DNA from: Polymyxa betae
Lineage: Eukaryota; Endomyxa; Phytomyxea; Plasmodiophorida; Plasmodiophoridae
DNA: 64,000 bases
Reading direction: 5' to 3'
Assembly: GCA_003693705.1 (NCBI GenBank)
Contig: RBZT01000546.1
Span: 124,001-188,000 of the forward strand
Notes under the pieces: model-generated
Told to the model about the DNA's origin: nothing
Seen by the model: the letters and a program-made list of their open reading frames with translations, nothing else
Database searches by the model: none
Shown here: one piece after another, positions 48,125 through 61,000 of the stretch
How positions within the stretch are numbered: position 1 is the stretch's first letter
Layout: the number at the start of each line of letters is the position of its first letter
Position numbers and translations under genes: made by a program

Positions 48125-49338
48125 TTAGAGTGACCAGACTGGGCCAACGTCAATGCGGGAATGAGACGCGATATGTTTTACCCTGTACCGATTTGTAAAA
48201 TCAACAGCCATGGCGACGATCTGCTTATTTATCGTAGCTGGAAAGATCTTCGGATAGGAATAGGTTCAGAATTAATAACCAGACAATGGTCCGTTTCTTA
48301 CGTAATAGTTATCTGGAATTGGGAAAGGCTCTCCCCATGCATTTCTCGATAAGTTGAACTCGATCAAGGTAAACTGTCAGAGAAATCAGTTAGTTTAAGC
48401 TGCAGTTCGCGATTCAATAAGAAGACCTTATGAGGGCGCATCCACATTCCAATAACGAGGCTATGCAGGGATTTAATAACTGACCTCGAACTTAACCTCA
48501 TTATTACATCGGGCGCAGGTGCTATTGTCTGCCAATCATTCTCCAAAATGATATCACAAACAGATTTAAAATATCCCTCGTTAACTTGACGCCCATTTCT
48601 AACAGTAGTTCCAATCACTAGGTTACATTTCAACGAGATGTAAGGAGGCTGCTGATATCTCATTACCTGTTAAACATGGATTGCTAACAGCATCTAATAG
48701 GACTGCACATGAGCAGACAACAAAATGGGTAGGCAACGGGGCACATTCAGCCCATACCTTGGATTTAATGTTGTAGCTCCAAACTGCAGATGAAGGCGAG
48801 TTGTCTGAGACGTGATGACCACCAACTATCTAAAACATTACTGTCAGATGTATGAAATATGTAAGAATTTTCCATACGTAAATACAGTTTCCATAATGAG
48901 TACATGAGAGTTGATCAAGCATCGGAGGATGTGCCTGATTGAGAACAGGTCTGGAAATCTCAACCCATGATTTTCTCTCAGGATCGAATTGTTTGATTAA
49001 CAGTTCACAGGTGTCAAGTACAGTGACAACACCATCAATCACTAAAACCGCAAGAGGATGATGGGTCGTACACGATGACGCAACTGGAACCTTCAGTTTC
49101 CATGAGTCTACAATCTACAGTTACCACAAAGCCTTACCTGAAACCATTTTTGCAGTAGAAAATCAAAATATTTCGTTTCGCTGGAAAAACAGTCCAGAAC
49201 GACGTCTCGTTTCTCGAAGAGCTGTGATACAGTTCTGGCCCACGACCTGCAAGTTGGTGCCAGCCTGGACAGGTCGGTTGTCAATCCCAGGAATGACAAG
49301 ATAGGGGACAGATGTAATCTGAAAACGACATCTGCCAT
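48125..49338 (-). CDS. F-box plus kelch-repeat protein
   Basis: Candidate substrate receptor of an SCF ubiquitin ligase. ATG 49338 begins MADVVFRLHLSPILSFLGLT, followed by TDLSRLAPTCRSWARTVSQL, the F-box pattern (L-x3-LSFL...L..LA..CR.W). Kelch-like repeats follow: VLVIDGVVTVLDTCELLIKQ (FDPERKSWVEI), HYGNCIYVWK, IVGGHHV...SAVWSYNI, DWQTIAPAPDVIM, VIGMWMRPHK/FTLIEFNLSR (NAWGEPFPIPDNYY) and IVAMAVDFTNRYR. Stop TAA at 48125. Six or so introns; the junction HK/FT was checked and is in frame. Kelch motifs are degenerate (few full GG doublets), so the number of blades is uncertain. Confidence 0.65.
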
Positions 49339-49656
49339 AGGCCAACTAACAACGAAAAACTGCACTGCGATACGTAACATTAACAAAACAATATTAGAGT
49401 CATCGTTCAGACATGGAATTCCCCCCTAAACTCCAACTCCTCTGATTGAGACTTGAGAGACAGGCTCTGTACACTTCATTGTTTATTGCTTGTCTTCTCT
49501 ATATCATGGTGTTTGCCTCTGTCTGTTGTTATTCTTCCAAGTCGCCCGTCGTCATTAGGATCGAGAAAGAGGAATGTTCCCGAATCTCGGACCCAAGTCG
49601 CTGATTTGTCCAAATAGTGTGTTTCGATAGATCAATGCAGTACCCCAGACTTGATT

Positions 49657-52600
49657 ATGCTATGTCGGTTCTTGAGATATATTCTGAAACTTTTGAGGCG
49701 TCTGTCACCTAGCCATCGACGCCGTTTAGCGTTGGCGTCCTTCATTGCTACAATTGCTGTTCTAGCGAAACAAGTAAATGGATGATGTTTTGAATGTTAT
49801 ATTCCTAACAAAGTGTTCAGAGGAAACGGAAAAAAACTGGAAAAAAACCATTACTCAAGGGTTTTGACGATGGCTCTGATGCAATTTATTCTGTAAGAAG
49901 CTTTAAGTAGTCATCCTTGCGAAACCGTAATAAGGCTCTGTAATCAGGGTTACCAGAAATTTACAAACGACGATCTCTATGCCTACGAAGCATTTGAAAC
50001 TTTATCTATTGGGGTATTGCTGCTTGCCTTGGTTATTCAGGGAACTTGAACGCCGCCACTCAGATTGAAGAATCGCCTATAGACCTGCTTTGCAAGAACA
50101 AAGTATTCGCAGCTCTGGAGAGAAGTGCTGTAGCTGAGCTTTACAACTTAATGGATGAAATCGTTCTTGATGAAGGGAAAAATTTGTTCAAAGCGGGCGA
50201 TGACTCCGATCAAGGATTGTACGTAGTCATGGAGGGTTCTGCTGAAGTCTACACCGCTAATGAAAACAATGAATGTAACCAGCTACAAACATGCCAAGGC
50301 GTCTACTAACATTGATTACAAGATTATTCGTTATACGAAGTTCATACTGCAGACGACCTATGTATTCATAGCTTGTTCAGGTTGGATTACGTGATTATTG
50401 CTTTCCAATCTGACTTTAAACAGTGACTCTGGAACGATTCAAACACTGTCAGCCCGAGCTGTTCATGGGTCGGCTCGGTGTTTATATCTTTCAAAAACTT
50501 CATTTCAATTGTTTTGTGCTGAGAACGTCCAGCAGCTTGACGCGTTAATTCGAATAATTATTGGAAGAAATTGGTCAGCTGGTTAAGTTTTTTAAATCTC
50601 TAATTGAAAATTTAACTCAGGAGAGTCATTACTCAAGTTCTGACGGCTTATTTGAAACTTCCTGCTATGTCCAAAAACAAATCCGTTAGCAACGCTGGTT
50701 TCAAAATTTCGTTCACGTAATCATTGTATATCAACAGCAAGGCGAAGAGAAACATGCCGTTGTTGATATCACTGAAGAAGCTTTGAAATCAGCTCTAAGC
50801 TCTAATCCAGCGTATTCATCTGAGACCGTATCTATTGAACCAGGGCAGGTGTTATTTGAGCAGGTAGACTCCCCTTTGCTCTCTATTGCTTTTAGGTTAT
50901 TAATCGAAAATCCTAGGGCGAATCGGTGTCTGCTTTTTATATACTTCTGTCTGGGTTGTTGCTTGGTGTTCTGAAAAGTGAACCAGATCAGCAAACAGCT
51001 AACGATCAATTGTGGTCTCACCAGATTCTCCCTTGTAGTGTCGTTGGCATCATGTCTTTTATGACAGGGTATGGCTCCGTATCTGTTGAGGTATTGTTGG
51101 TGAACGGTTTCCCATCAGGTCATTAAGGGGTGAAACTGTAAAAGCCTTAGAACCGTCAAGATTGATTAGGATTTCAAAAGAGCTGTACTATCATTTGCTC
51201 GAACATCATCCACAGGTTCACATTTACTTGAGATCCACATGAGTATCTGAACCCTTACGAACAGTGTGTCATACCATTACTCTTTGCTGCAGGAAAGCAG
51301 CTCTCTGCTTTGGCTAATCAATTCTTTTCTTTTGGGCTGCACTCAACATGGTACAAAGGGGGCTCCATAATTAGGTGAATACTACATCTTTTATGTCCAT
51401 TCAACTGACCACTCATCTAGAGAGTCCCCAACACAAATCGAAAAAAACCCTAGTATGCATTTGATCATATCTGGGCGAGTTCGTGTTTCGTATATTCGAT
51501 CTAGTCAGAAACGAGAGTTCGCAGAAATTAGGAAAGAATTTTTTGAGCGAACGACTGGTTTTGACCAGAACGCAATGGACATTTATAATGATCTTACCCA
51601 GGAGCTAGACTTTTCAGGTGATTCTGAGTAATCTAAATCGTCTTCAATAGATAATTGTAGTTGGGATAGTGTCAGCCACCTCTATCGGAAGAGGGGAAAC
51701 GTTTGGAGAATCCAGGACATTTTCCCAAAAAGGGTGTGAGACGTATCAAATACAAGCTACCTGTGAAAGAGATACAGAAATCGTCGCCATCTCAAGAGCG
51801 ACAATAAGAAATATAATGATGAAGTATCCGCTGACTATAGCTCGTTTCATGGAAATAATGTCAAGAAAACTCTCACAACTGGAGAATGATTCATTGAACA
51901 ATAAGTTAGTGGGCATTGCTTAATTGCTTCAAAATTAAACCAACTGCACCTCAAGGGATGCGAGGTCGAAAAGAAACTTGAAAACGATAACTTTGGTTCC
52001 AGCTGGAGGGACTCCTGCCTCGGAAGTTGCTGCGTTTGCGCTTCGTTTAACTGCATCACTTTCCGATTTGGTAAAAAGCAACAACGTTCCTTTTCCATGA
52101 ACTGAAACAGTCTAGGGCTCAACGCTGCTTTTAAACTCTCAACGTTTGCCCCGCTTACTTGGACGTGACATTGCTCGTCAAATCCGTTGCGATCACGAGA
52201 TGTTCCGGGTTAGTTCCTCTCGTCATTCTGCTCTTTGTTTTTAACTCTTTGCTCAGCTATCACTATGGTTAGCTCAACAAGAAGAAAATTGTCGATTCGT
52301 TATTCTTGAAACAGATGGTGGACCGAATATCTCGTTTTGGGACAGGTATATAGACTTATTCACTATGGATAAAGTTTGAGTTATTGGGCAGTTTTTGTAT
52401 TCGACAATCAGATTGTGTAGTCTTGGTCGGGAGACAAGGAGCTTTACCACTGCCGAGTCTTTATGAAAGGAGGATGCTGAGATATGCTGAGTGGAGAAGG
52501 AACAGTATATGTTTATCGCCATATCGAGCAAGCCAACAGGTTACATCAATCAAAGACTTGAAAAATAAGAGTCTAATGTGCAGTAGAGTGATAAACAGGT

Positions 52601-54185
52601 TTTACATTGCACGCTGGTTATAATACACCCTGATTGGGTGCCTGTTCCATCGAAAACAAAAATATGGCTGAATCAAAGACAGCTAAAGTCATGGTATCAT
52701 AGAACAAACTATCCAAAACCAGTTTGCTCATTTCGGAATTTGCAGGCATCATGTCCGCGTTTGTCACGAGGATGACTATGCCAGATTTTCTCGATTTATC
52801 TCAGGTACAAGTATTGGACTTGTCCTTAGTGGTGGCGGATGCAGAGGGCTTGCTCATTTAGGTACATATTGCGCTTCTCAGCTGAAATTATTTGAAATGT
52901 GAGATGGCTTTAGGGGTCCTAAAGGCTCTGCACGAGGCCAATATAAAAATTGACTGTATTGGAGGAACTTCCCAAGGAGCTTTTATGGGGGCATTGTATG
53001 CTGCTTGCAATATGGATCTGGGTAAAATGGAACCCATCGTACGCCAGTTTTCTTTAAAGTATTATAACCGAACTACTGATAATGCAACCGATGACCGCTC
53101 TGGGCTAGGTTCAACCGATTGCAGTATCTACTTGCAGCGACTTTTCCCATCCTTTCGTTATCAAACGGATATGTTTTTTCCAAGGCGGTTAAGGAAGCTC
53201 TTGGGTCCAAGTTGTTTATCGAGGTAGCGATATATTTAGTCAGAACTTGGGCTGAACGAGTTGTTCTAGGATCTCTGGATTCCGTATTTTGCTATTGCTA
53301 CAAATGTCGGCAGATCAAATTCTTGCTCGCTACATAGAGGTCCCTTGTGGAAGCTAGTTCGGGCATCAATGTCATTGCTGGGGCTTCTGCCTCCAGTGAT
53401 ACATAACGGCGACGTGCTTGTGGACGGTAATGATCATGAGTGCTGATTATCTAGGTAGTTTATTTATGAATAATGCCAGGGGGCTACACCAACAATCTTC
53501 CAGTAGACGTCATGAACACATCCTTTTGCCCACAAACAGTAATTGCAGTTGATGTAGAAGACAGAGATAATGCTGTAAGATCGGCAAATATCTCCACATA
53601 GATGTTCCTTAATTTTCATTGATAGGCATTGATTAATTTGTATGATTATGGGGAAGGCGTCTCTGGGTGGTGGATTCTTCTGCAGAAACTTAATCCTTTC
53701 GACAAAAGAAAAATTCCAGGGTTTTATGGTTAGCTTAATGTGATCCTAAACTGATATATACTTACCGTAGATAGATATTTTAATTTGGCTAAACTGCATT
53801 AATCATAATAGACAGCTTCGTCTCATGGATCATGAAAATATCGACATTTATGTTCGGCCGAATATTCACCGATTCGGATTATTAGAATACTACAAATTTG
53901 ACGATATAGTCCAGGCGGGTTATGAAGCTGCAACATCAAGCATAAAGGTATTCTTTTTTACCTGGAATGATTATCCACAATTAAATGGTGTTTATTTTTC
54001 AGATATGGATTCAGACAAACGCCGAAGCAGAACGCGACTCACTCGCATCGGGAAAGCCAACGAACGTGATTGTAAAAAGCAGATCCATGCAAGTGGATTC
54101 TGTGAAAACATTACTTCCCAAGAAAGACAACAAAATCGGCATGATACGAGTTGGATCTTTCCCTTATATAGACAATGATCAGTAA
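49657..54185 (+). CDS. NTE/PNPLA6-type patatin lysophospholipase with cyclic-nucleotide-binding-like domains
   Basis: ER-membrane serine esterase of the neuropathy target esterase/yeast Nte1 family, which degrades phosphatidylcholine and lysolipids. N-terminal basic and hydrophobic segment ([34 protein letters not shown]) fits the membrane anchor. Cyclic-nucleotide-binding-like domains follow, for example [32 protein letters not shown] (50150-50250), [11 protein letters not shown] and [16 protein letters not shown] (51680). The patatin domain has the oxyanion loop [17 protein letters not shown] (52810-52860), the nucleophile elbow [15 protein letters not shown] (serine present), and [14 protein letters not shown] with the catalytic Asp. 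Many introns (25 or so). The second exon junction near 50027-50040 was not resolved. Ends PYIDNDQ at 54185. Confidence 0.88.
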
Positions 54186-54220
54186 TATATTATTGTAGTT
54201 CATTAATATTATTTAAAGGA

Positions 54221-55280
54221 TCATAAAGTGTAGTGGAAACTCTCTTCAACAATAACGATAGGGACATTAGCAACAGGATTTTCCTCTATCGGATCGTTCA
54301 ACAAAGGAATGATAGTATCTTTCCAAAACAGAGCTCCCCTATAGTCGACGTGGTCTCCTTCATACTGAAACCTAATCAATTTTCCTGCTTCATTTAACGT
54401 CTTCAGGCCAATCCAGTTTCCGGTGTACCCGGCCGATTCTTCCATTGGCTGATGGTCGCCGGGATGACCCCACGACCAGAATCCATGAAGCTCGCTGGCT
54501 TTGGGTCGAATGACGGTGTCGTTGAGGGCTTGTGCAAGTACATACATATCGAGACTCTCCATATTAGATTTATACGTGGCATTCTTCACATCGCGTTCGT
54601 TATTGACTGAGCATCACCCTTTAGATGTTCGTCAAGGAATGCAATCATATCGACATACTATCAGCAAGGAACACTGAACGTTCAAGGTATTCATCCCGAT
54701 TACGAACATCCTTCCACTGAACGCAGTCGGCAAAGGGATGCTGATATCTACCGATTGCTTACATATCCACCGAAAGAGATTGACGGGTGATATGGATTCT
54801 CCTCAAAAAACCTGCACACCATCGGGTATATCGTCTTCGGACACCCATCAATGCCTTCTTGCGGTCCAACAATCGAGACGAGACGCGACACTTTCGGCAT
54901 ATTGTATCTTTCAACGTACGCCCGACTAATGAGAGCGCCTTGCGAGATCCCTACCAGATTGAACCCATCCATCAAGAGCGGATTCGCGCGAACGACAGCA
55001 GCGAGTTCGTCGACCTGGGTGTTCATGTCGGTAAAGATGGATGCGATGCCATCAGCGAAGGGCGCTGCCCAGGCATAGATTCCAGGATATCGAGCCTGAA
55101 TGCTTATACATAGGCCGCCCATATCGGCTGCTGTGTCGCCGATGCCCTGGAAAATCGTTCAGCCTGTCATGCATCAATGAAATCGTGCCCGCAGACATGA
55201 ATGATTACAACAGGTCGATATTGAAACGCGACTGCGACCTGGACCAGGACTGGGACCAGTACGACCACGAGCGGACTCAT
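54221..55280 (-). CDS. PPT1: Palmitoyl-protein thioesterase
   Basis: Lysosomal/secreted alpha-beta hydrolase removing palmitate from proteins. A signal peptide (MSPLVVVLVPVLVQVAVAFQ) is followed by YRPVVIIH; an intron joins it to GIGDTAADMGGL, restoring the conserved HGxGD(T/S). The nucleophile elbow is NLVGISQGALISRAYVERYN. The remaining catalytic residues are placed by alignment with human PPT1 from memory: Asp in LALNDTVIRPK-type LND, and His in YEGDHVDYRGALFW. GPQEGIDGCPKT is the usual GPxxG block. Two or three introns. The triad is intact, so the enzyme should be active. Tail to tail with the NTE gene (35 bp). Confidence 0.88.
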
Positions 55281-55490
55281 GATGCCCTTCACGAAACTGA
55301 TGAATAACGCGTCGCATGCGAATCCGGGGCCGAAATCTGTGCCCGGACTGTGGCTCGCTTACTGGATCTGCTCCATCCAATACCTCGCATTTGCCAACAT
55401 ATTGTATCTATCTATGATAGGCGATCTGGGACCGGGGGCGTTGTCTTGTGGGTTTGATATGGTCTGTATTTCTAAGTAATATAACAACAA

Positions 55491-55739
55491 TTATAGAGCA
55501 AAGGCGAAGACGGAGAGGAAGATTAGCGAGACGGCCATGGACGGCGGTATCTGCAGATTCGGACAGGATTGTCCAGGACATTGGACCATGATCTGTGCTG
55601 GGTATCGCTTCACGAACTCGTGCTGCGCGTGGGCCGGTACGACGGCCGACGACGCGCCCGCATCCGCCTCCGTATGGAATAGACTGCAGGGGAATGTATT
55701 CCTGTCACTTGGCGACGCCTTCTGACATTGGCAATGCAT
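55491..55739 (-). CDS. Possible small Cys-rich secreted or GPI-anchored protein
   Basis: Tentative. ATG 55739 opens an 82-codon frame starting MHCQCQKASPSDRNTFPCSL with six cysteines and ending in a hydrophobic, stop-proximal segment (PSMAVSLIFLSVFAFAL), the layout of a GPI-attachment signal. No N-terminal signal peptide is visible, so an upstream exon would be required. No family recognised. It may instead be chance ORF in GC-rich sequence. Confidence 0.25.
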   Translation of the reverse strand: MHCQCQKASPSDRNTFPCSLFHTEADAGASSAVVPAHAQHEFVKRYPAQIMVQCPGQSCPNLQIPPSMAVSLIFLSVFAFAL

Positions 55740-57131
55740 CCATAGACTGTATACAGCGAATGGTTAATGTATGTGGATGAACGAGATCATACAACTGACC
55801 ATATTAAAAGGAATATGATACAAGAGCAGGCCAGCTCCCTCGACGACCTGGAGACATCCCATTTTCCTTGACGCTGCTGCTGCTGACCGGCATTAACGAG
55901 ATTCATGGAGCGGATGGTAACGGTGCGACTCCCACAGCTCTGAGAACCGATGAATCAGCTAACAGTATTGGCGGGCTATTTGGGTTTTCAGCAGGCGACG
56001 ACCGCGGATGGTGAGGAAGGAAGGGAGATCAAGTCCCGGGAACCCAAATGGATGGATTAATCGGTGACGATTAAGACATCAACGAAGATGAAGGTCTATC
56101 AAATATTTGATTAGGGGGGTGATGGGGTCGCACTCCAACCACACCCCAGGACCCCATTATTGGGGTCTCCTATCCTACCCCCAGGATCCGCCCTCCCTTC
56201 CAGACGCAGACGTCGCCTGCAGGCAGATTCAACGACTCACCGATCCTAGACAGATGCTGGCGGTTCGACACGAGACGACACGGGCCCGGGCTCGATAATT
56301 CTCCTGGTGCTGTATGTATGAGTTTTCGGCCGAATTCGGCGATCCAAATTCTCGGCCCCCCAACCGACTGGCGTTGGACGTTTGCCGGATGTTGGGACGA
56401 GATGGCCTCGGCAACGCTTTCGTGTCGACCTGGAGAATGATCTGTCCCTGGGCCCGATCTGTAACCGGCAGCAACTGAGGAATCCCGGATTTAAGGGGGC
56501 GGGTACGGCAGGTCTGGCGTGGAGCGGTCTGCTGTATGTAACTGGTAACGTACTCGCTCATCGGGTTGCGCGCTTGGGCATGTGACTGCGTCTCCAGTCA
56601 TAACGACTTAAATTAGTGCATCATGTCACTGGACTGCAGCCAGCTTCCACGTCCGATCTCATTCGTCATGGTCGTACTGCACTGGCTGCTCATGTAGATC
56701 TGGACGGCAGGCAGCTGCTGCTTCTGTTGGCTCTTTTACTGAACCACGGGACGTTCGTTTTGGTCGTTAGACAGCTCCATACATAGCGCATCTCTCATTG
56801 CTTTCGCATATAGCTGCAGAATAGGCCTGTTTTGTGGAATCTGGTAATGGGACGTCTACTTTTCTCTGCTTGTAAAATCGGTTTATTGAGTCTGTTTTTG
56901 ATCATTTTTCATTAAACTGAGTAGCAAGCTCGGTAAAAAACATTCGAAAAAGCTACTAAAGTATCAATTAATGCCTGCATTGGCTATCTATCATTCTTAG
57001 TAGTTATCATGTTTTTTTACTTAGTTCAGGGGCTGTTTGTGTAGTTCTAGCTTGCTGTATTTCTGAGAAATCCATGGATTGTGAAAGGATGAATCTGTAA
57101 GTCGATGATGAAGTCGCGGGAATGAGTAGTC

Positions 57132-57481
57132 TTAGAAATTTATTAAAGGAGATGTCACAATAATGTGGTGAAATGAGGTCTCCCCAATCCCATGTATCAT
57201 AGTCCGACGATCAAGAAAGAGGTAGTTCCGGTGCCATGAAAGGGACGACTGAATCACTGTTGGGGTCTTCGATTGATCCTGAAATTGATCCAACAGTCGA
57301 TATGTATCCACGTCGATTTCATTGGCCTGTTGAACACGGCGGGACATGTATTCCTGGACAGAAACTTTAAGAAAGATAAGACATTTGCTTGCATGCAATC
57401 GGGATTGAACTCTTTGTTCATCTCTATACTGGTTGTGTCTCTCTTTGTATATGCATATGAAGACATATTGTGTTCCCTCAT
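57132..57481 (-). CDS. Possible small two-exon protein
   Basis: Not recognised. From ATG 57481 the frame reads MREHNMSSYAYTKRDTTSIE and DCMQAN. A short intron (about 30 nt) would join in frame to EYMSRRVQQANEIDVDTYRL and LDQFQDQSKTPTVIQSSLSW, ending IIVTSPLINF. Total about 110 residues, hydrophilic, no signal peptide. The coding look is moderate, and the intron is shorter than average here. It might be the 3' part of a larger gene reaching to 57.9 kb. Confidence 0.35.
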
Positions 57482-58027
57482 AATAGTTGAGTAGTTGAAG
57501 AGTGCAGGAGCCCCGATAGAACAGCCGCGGTACCGGGGCGGAGCCGTGCTTGCATTCGGAAACCCTGACTACGATTGATTTCTGGAAATGCAGCCCGACC
57601 CAGCTCTTCTGTCTGATAAAATGACTCCATCCACACCAAGAACAACGATGAGGGCTTTACAGCAGATTTCGGCCAGGTATGCCTCCTGCGTATAACTCGC
57701 TGATCTCTGACAGCAGCCAGGTCGCCATCGCTGGCCGTGTCGCAGTCGCCATTGATTCCGGTGACGCCAGCAGGTTGTAGCCCGACCAGATCCAATTTAC
57801 GACCACCCAAAGCCATACTCCGGCCGCGAATTGCTTTGTCATCTTTCGAAATGGAAATCAACAAAGGGGACTACTGTCGGAAATTGGATGAGAATCCGGA
57901 GGCAACCGCGATGTGACTATGCTGGATGTAATCGACCCAGTTCTGGGTTCTTTAATTTATTCGAACTACAAATCCCAGAAAATTCTGAACAGATGCGAAG
58001 CTGAGAATATCGCAGCGATCTGCAATG

Positions 58028-61000
58028 TTAGAAATTCTCTTTATGCAGTTTGAACTTTGTATTGTACGTTGTATACTGTGCACAGATCTGTATACGGAAT
58101 CAGATTCGCAGTACATTATTGTGACATTTGCTGACCTTTTTCAAATCCTTTCCTATACGTGGATTACCACAAAATGCTACACCGATGTTGCTGCTGGCAT
58201 GTCTGTTGGCGATCTGCTCGAATCGTTCATCCCATAACGGACGACCGTTGTAAATTCTAACACTTCCTATAGTTCCTGTTATAACGTTTTCGCATTCATC
58301 AAGAACATCACTGAACCTAATCGTGTTCCTGCCGGCGGACAGTTCTTCAATGCATCGAATATTTCTTCTTCCGACCTATAATGGTCTTAACAAAATTGTC
58401 AAGGGTAGAATGGTTATGTGTCCGACCATGGGGCAGAAATCTTCTCAACCGATTCGGGAATATCTTCCTGATGTGTTCCCCAATAGGCAATATCAGTGAT
58501 ATGGGCTGGTTTCGAGCATTGAGTCCTATGCGAAGGTGATGACGTCACATAGACGTGGATTTCGAACGTTTTCCTCTTCATGGTCTCGTCCTTGGCGCAT
58601 GCGTTATAAACAGCGTCATCAGCATCTTTCAACACCCGAACGAACCAGCGGAACGAATCCAGCTCCGAGTGCGAGACGACCCAGAAGAAGTATCTAAATG
58701 CACGCGGTCGGACGAGGAACATTGCTTTCCAGAAAATTGAACTTACGCATGCTCCGGGAATGTTGTTCCCATCGAGAATTTCCATCGATGATGGACAATT
58801 GATCGGACCGTAGCTGATACAGGGGTGACACCGATGCCGGCCCCGATTATCATATCCACCTAATATCGTCATTGGTTATCAATCTATTGATAGAATGCAG
58901 AACCGGAAACATGCAGCCTCAGAGAAAACGAAACCTTCGACTAAAAGCGATGTTGCTACTATTACCTGATATTCAGAGATATGTTGTGTTGGTGCTGAAT
59001 GAGGCCCATACACACGTAGAAGTTGTTTACCATCGGGGCCTATCACCTTCCCTTTCGATTTCCCAACTGCAAAACTGACATACGATTCACCGGGCGGCAT
59101 CATCAGCTGCAGATATTCGGCCAGCTATGCGACATCGGTTCAGATGTGCTCGATCGGTCACGAAGGCGTACTGCACCTTTCCGGTCCAAGATGTGGCCCC
59201 CATGATTCGGATATGGAGCGAGACCTGCGATTGTTGTGGAGCCGACGAGATCGTGAACGGATGCCATTGGCCCGAGCTAATATGGGGACAGTTCAGGAAC
59301 AGGTACTGGCCCTCCTTGTATCCTTGCGGGAAAGCCAGATCGCGGTCGAACTGAATGCAGATTACCTGCGATTGTTACCTCAGTAAGCACCGAGCGACAT
59401 CCTGGTGTTAGAACAGAGGCTGTACCTTTCCCATGTTATTAATTGATGTCAGGCAAACGTCCCTGTAGGCCGATTTATATCGGTACAGACGTTCTGCAAG
59501 ATAGATAGCCATCGGTACTACAAGCCATTTCCAGACATTCGGGTTGATGCCTGAATATGATTCAGTGGGCGGGCATCAAAGCGGTTTGCGAACGTTACCG
59601 GATCTGCCATGCGTTAGAAGAAATCCGAAGAAAAGAACGAAGAGCTGATGTGTGTTCCAGAATAGCTCGAAATGGAAATGTTTGACGCTAAAATGGGTCG
59701 AGCCGTACATAAACAGCATTATTACAAAAAGGACGACGCCCGAAATCCAAGGCCACCATCCGAACACCTCAATTGTGTTGCTTGTCGCCAGACCGTAGTT
59801 AATGAAATGGCAGAATGAGTGACCCAATGTGAAAATCCAGATCAGCATGGCGACTCGTTTATGAAAGATCAGAGCCTAAAGAGACTTTTAATACACAGGG
59901 AACGAGATAGTAACAAGAAGATGCACAGTAAACATATCGGTAAATGATGTGTGCAGTTTGAATTTTTTAGCAAAGACCCATAGCAATTTCTCCAGATGTT
60001 TAAGGCTATCAAACAGGAAATATAGTTTTGAAAAATTGTTTTAAGCGAACTTTATCGAGAGGGCAAATCTTGAGCACAGCTCGTAAGAGCTGTTGCCCGT
60101 AGGTCTGTGATTGTGTTGACAGATCATACAGATATCGTATGAAGGTTCGGCAGACTGGAAGCAGGATGATGCCGCAATTCAGGTCGAGTAGATTCCCGAA
60201 CTACCGACACCATCTCAACATCGGACATAAGCTGAAATTTTCGATTTCTTACCATTTTCGCAAACGGAGCGTATTCAGATAACGCCAACCGGGTGCTTTT
60301 TAGACTCTGCACTATCGCCATCCAAGTAATCAGAGCGTTGATACCAACATAGAAGTTCAGGGCGGTGTACAGGGTCGCAAAGATAATCACACCACGTTTG
60401 TTCTCCTTGTGTGCTTTCTGCCAGAGACCTGAAGACAACGTCAGTCTGCACGGTTAGGCAGTGCGAAGCCGGTTGACCTATTATTTTGTGTTGAAGAGAT
60501 ACTTTAGGGACAGGCGGGCCCTTCTTAACCGCATCCAACATCCCTTCCCGAATGTATTGCTCCTCCTTATATGCTGATACTAGATTGACAATAGCTACGA
60601 AGAAATACAGCAAGGCCACCATGTAGGTCTGTTTGGTGAACATCAAAGGCATGGCCACAAGAGCATATGAAGCAGCCCGGAATGGAATCACTATAGAGAT
60701 ATCATCTCTTATTGAGCATGACGGCAGCATCGGCTGACCTGAGCTGGTTCGTAAGAACCATCGCGTCTCGAACACCATTGTTACGATGCTTATAAGAATA
60801 CCATACAAATTCAAATATAGCTCGTTGTGATGCAGGTCGAAGTCTTCCGGGGCGACGATGCAAAGCACCAATGACGCCAACGATGACCAAAACAGACCAA
60901 TACTGCAACCGATCCCCATATTGGTAGCCCACATCCCATACCGGGTCTGCGATGATTTGAATCCTTCGAAGCCTGATCGATTCTCAGACTTAGATTCAGT

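Larger units (their letters stand above)
55281..58027. other. GC-rich, poorly coding region with fragments
   Basis: About 2.7 kb in which no complete gene could be traced. Fragments with some coding look: a minus frame 55491-55739 (Cys-rich, ending in a hydrophobic MAVSLIFLSVFAFAL that could be a GPI-anchor signal), a plus frame near 55870-56020 starting in a hydrophobic LTLLLLTG segment, a plus frame 56310-56480 (SAEFGDPNSRPPNRLALDVC), and minus frames at 57478-57864. A short inverted repeat GACCCC...GGGGTC lies at 56150-56167. Base composition differs from neighbours (GC-rich around 55.5-56.5 kb). It may hold fast-evolving secreted genes or decayed sequence; I cannot tell. Confidence 0.4.

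Noticed and set aside
54221-55280. PPT1 lacking its catalytic Asp
   Set aside because: Counting back from the His of GDH in human PPT1 places the Asp in the LND motif, which is conserved here; the nearby changed residue is not catalytic.
57478-57864. Minus-strand ORF with a stretch vaguely like acetylglutamate kinase
   Set aside because: The similarity (LVGLQPAGVTGINGD) is short, kinase motifs on either side are missing, and other frames look equally plausible.
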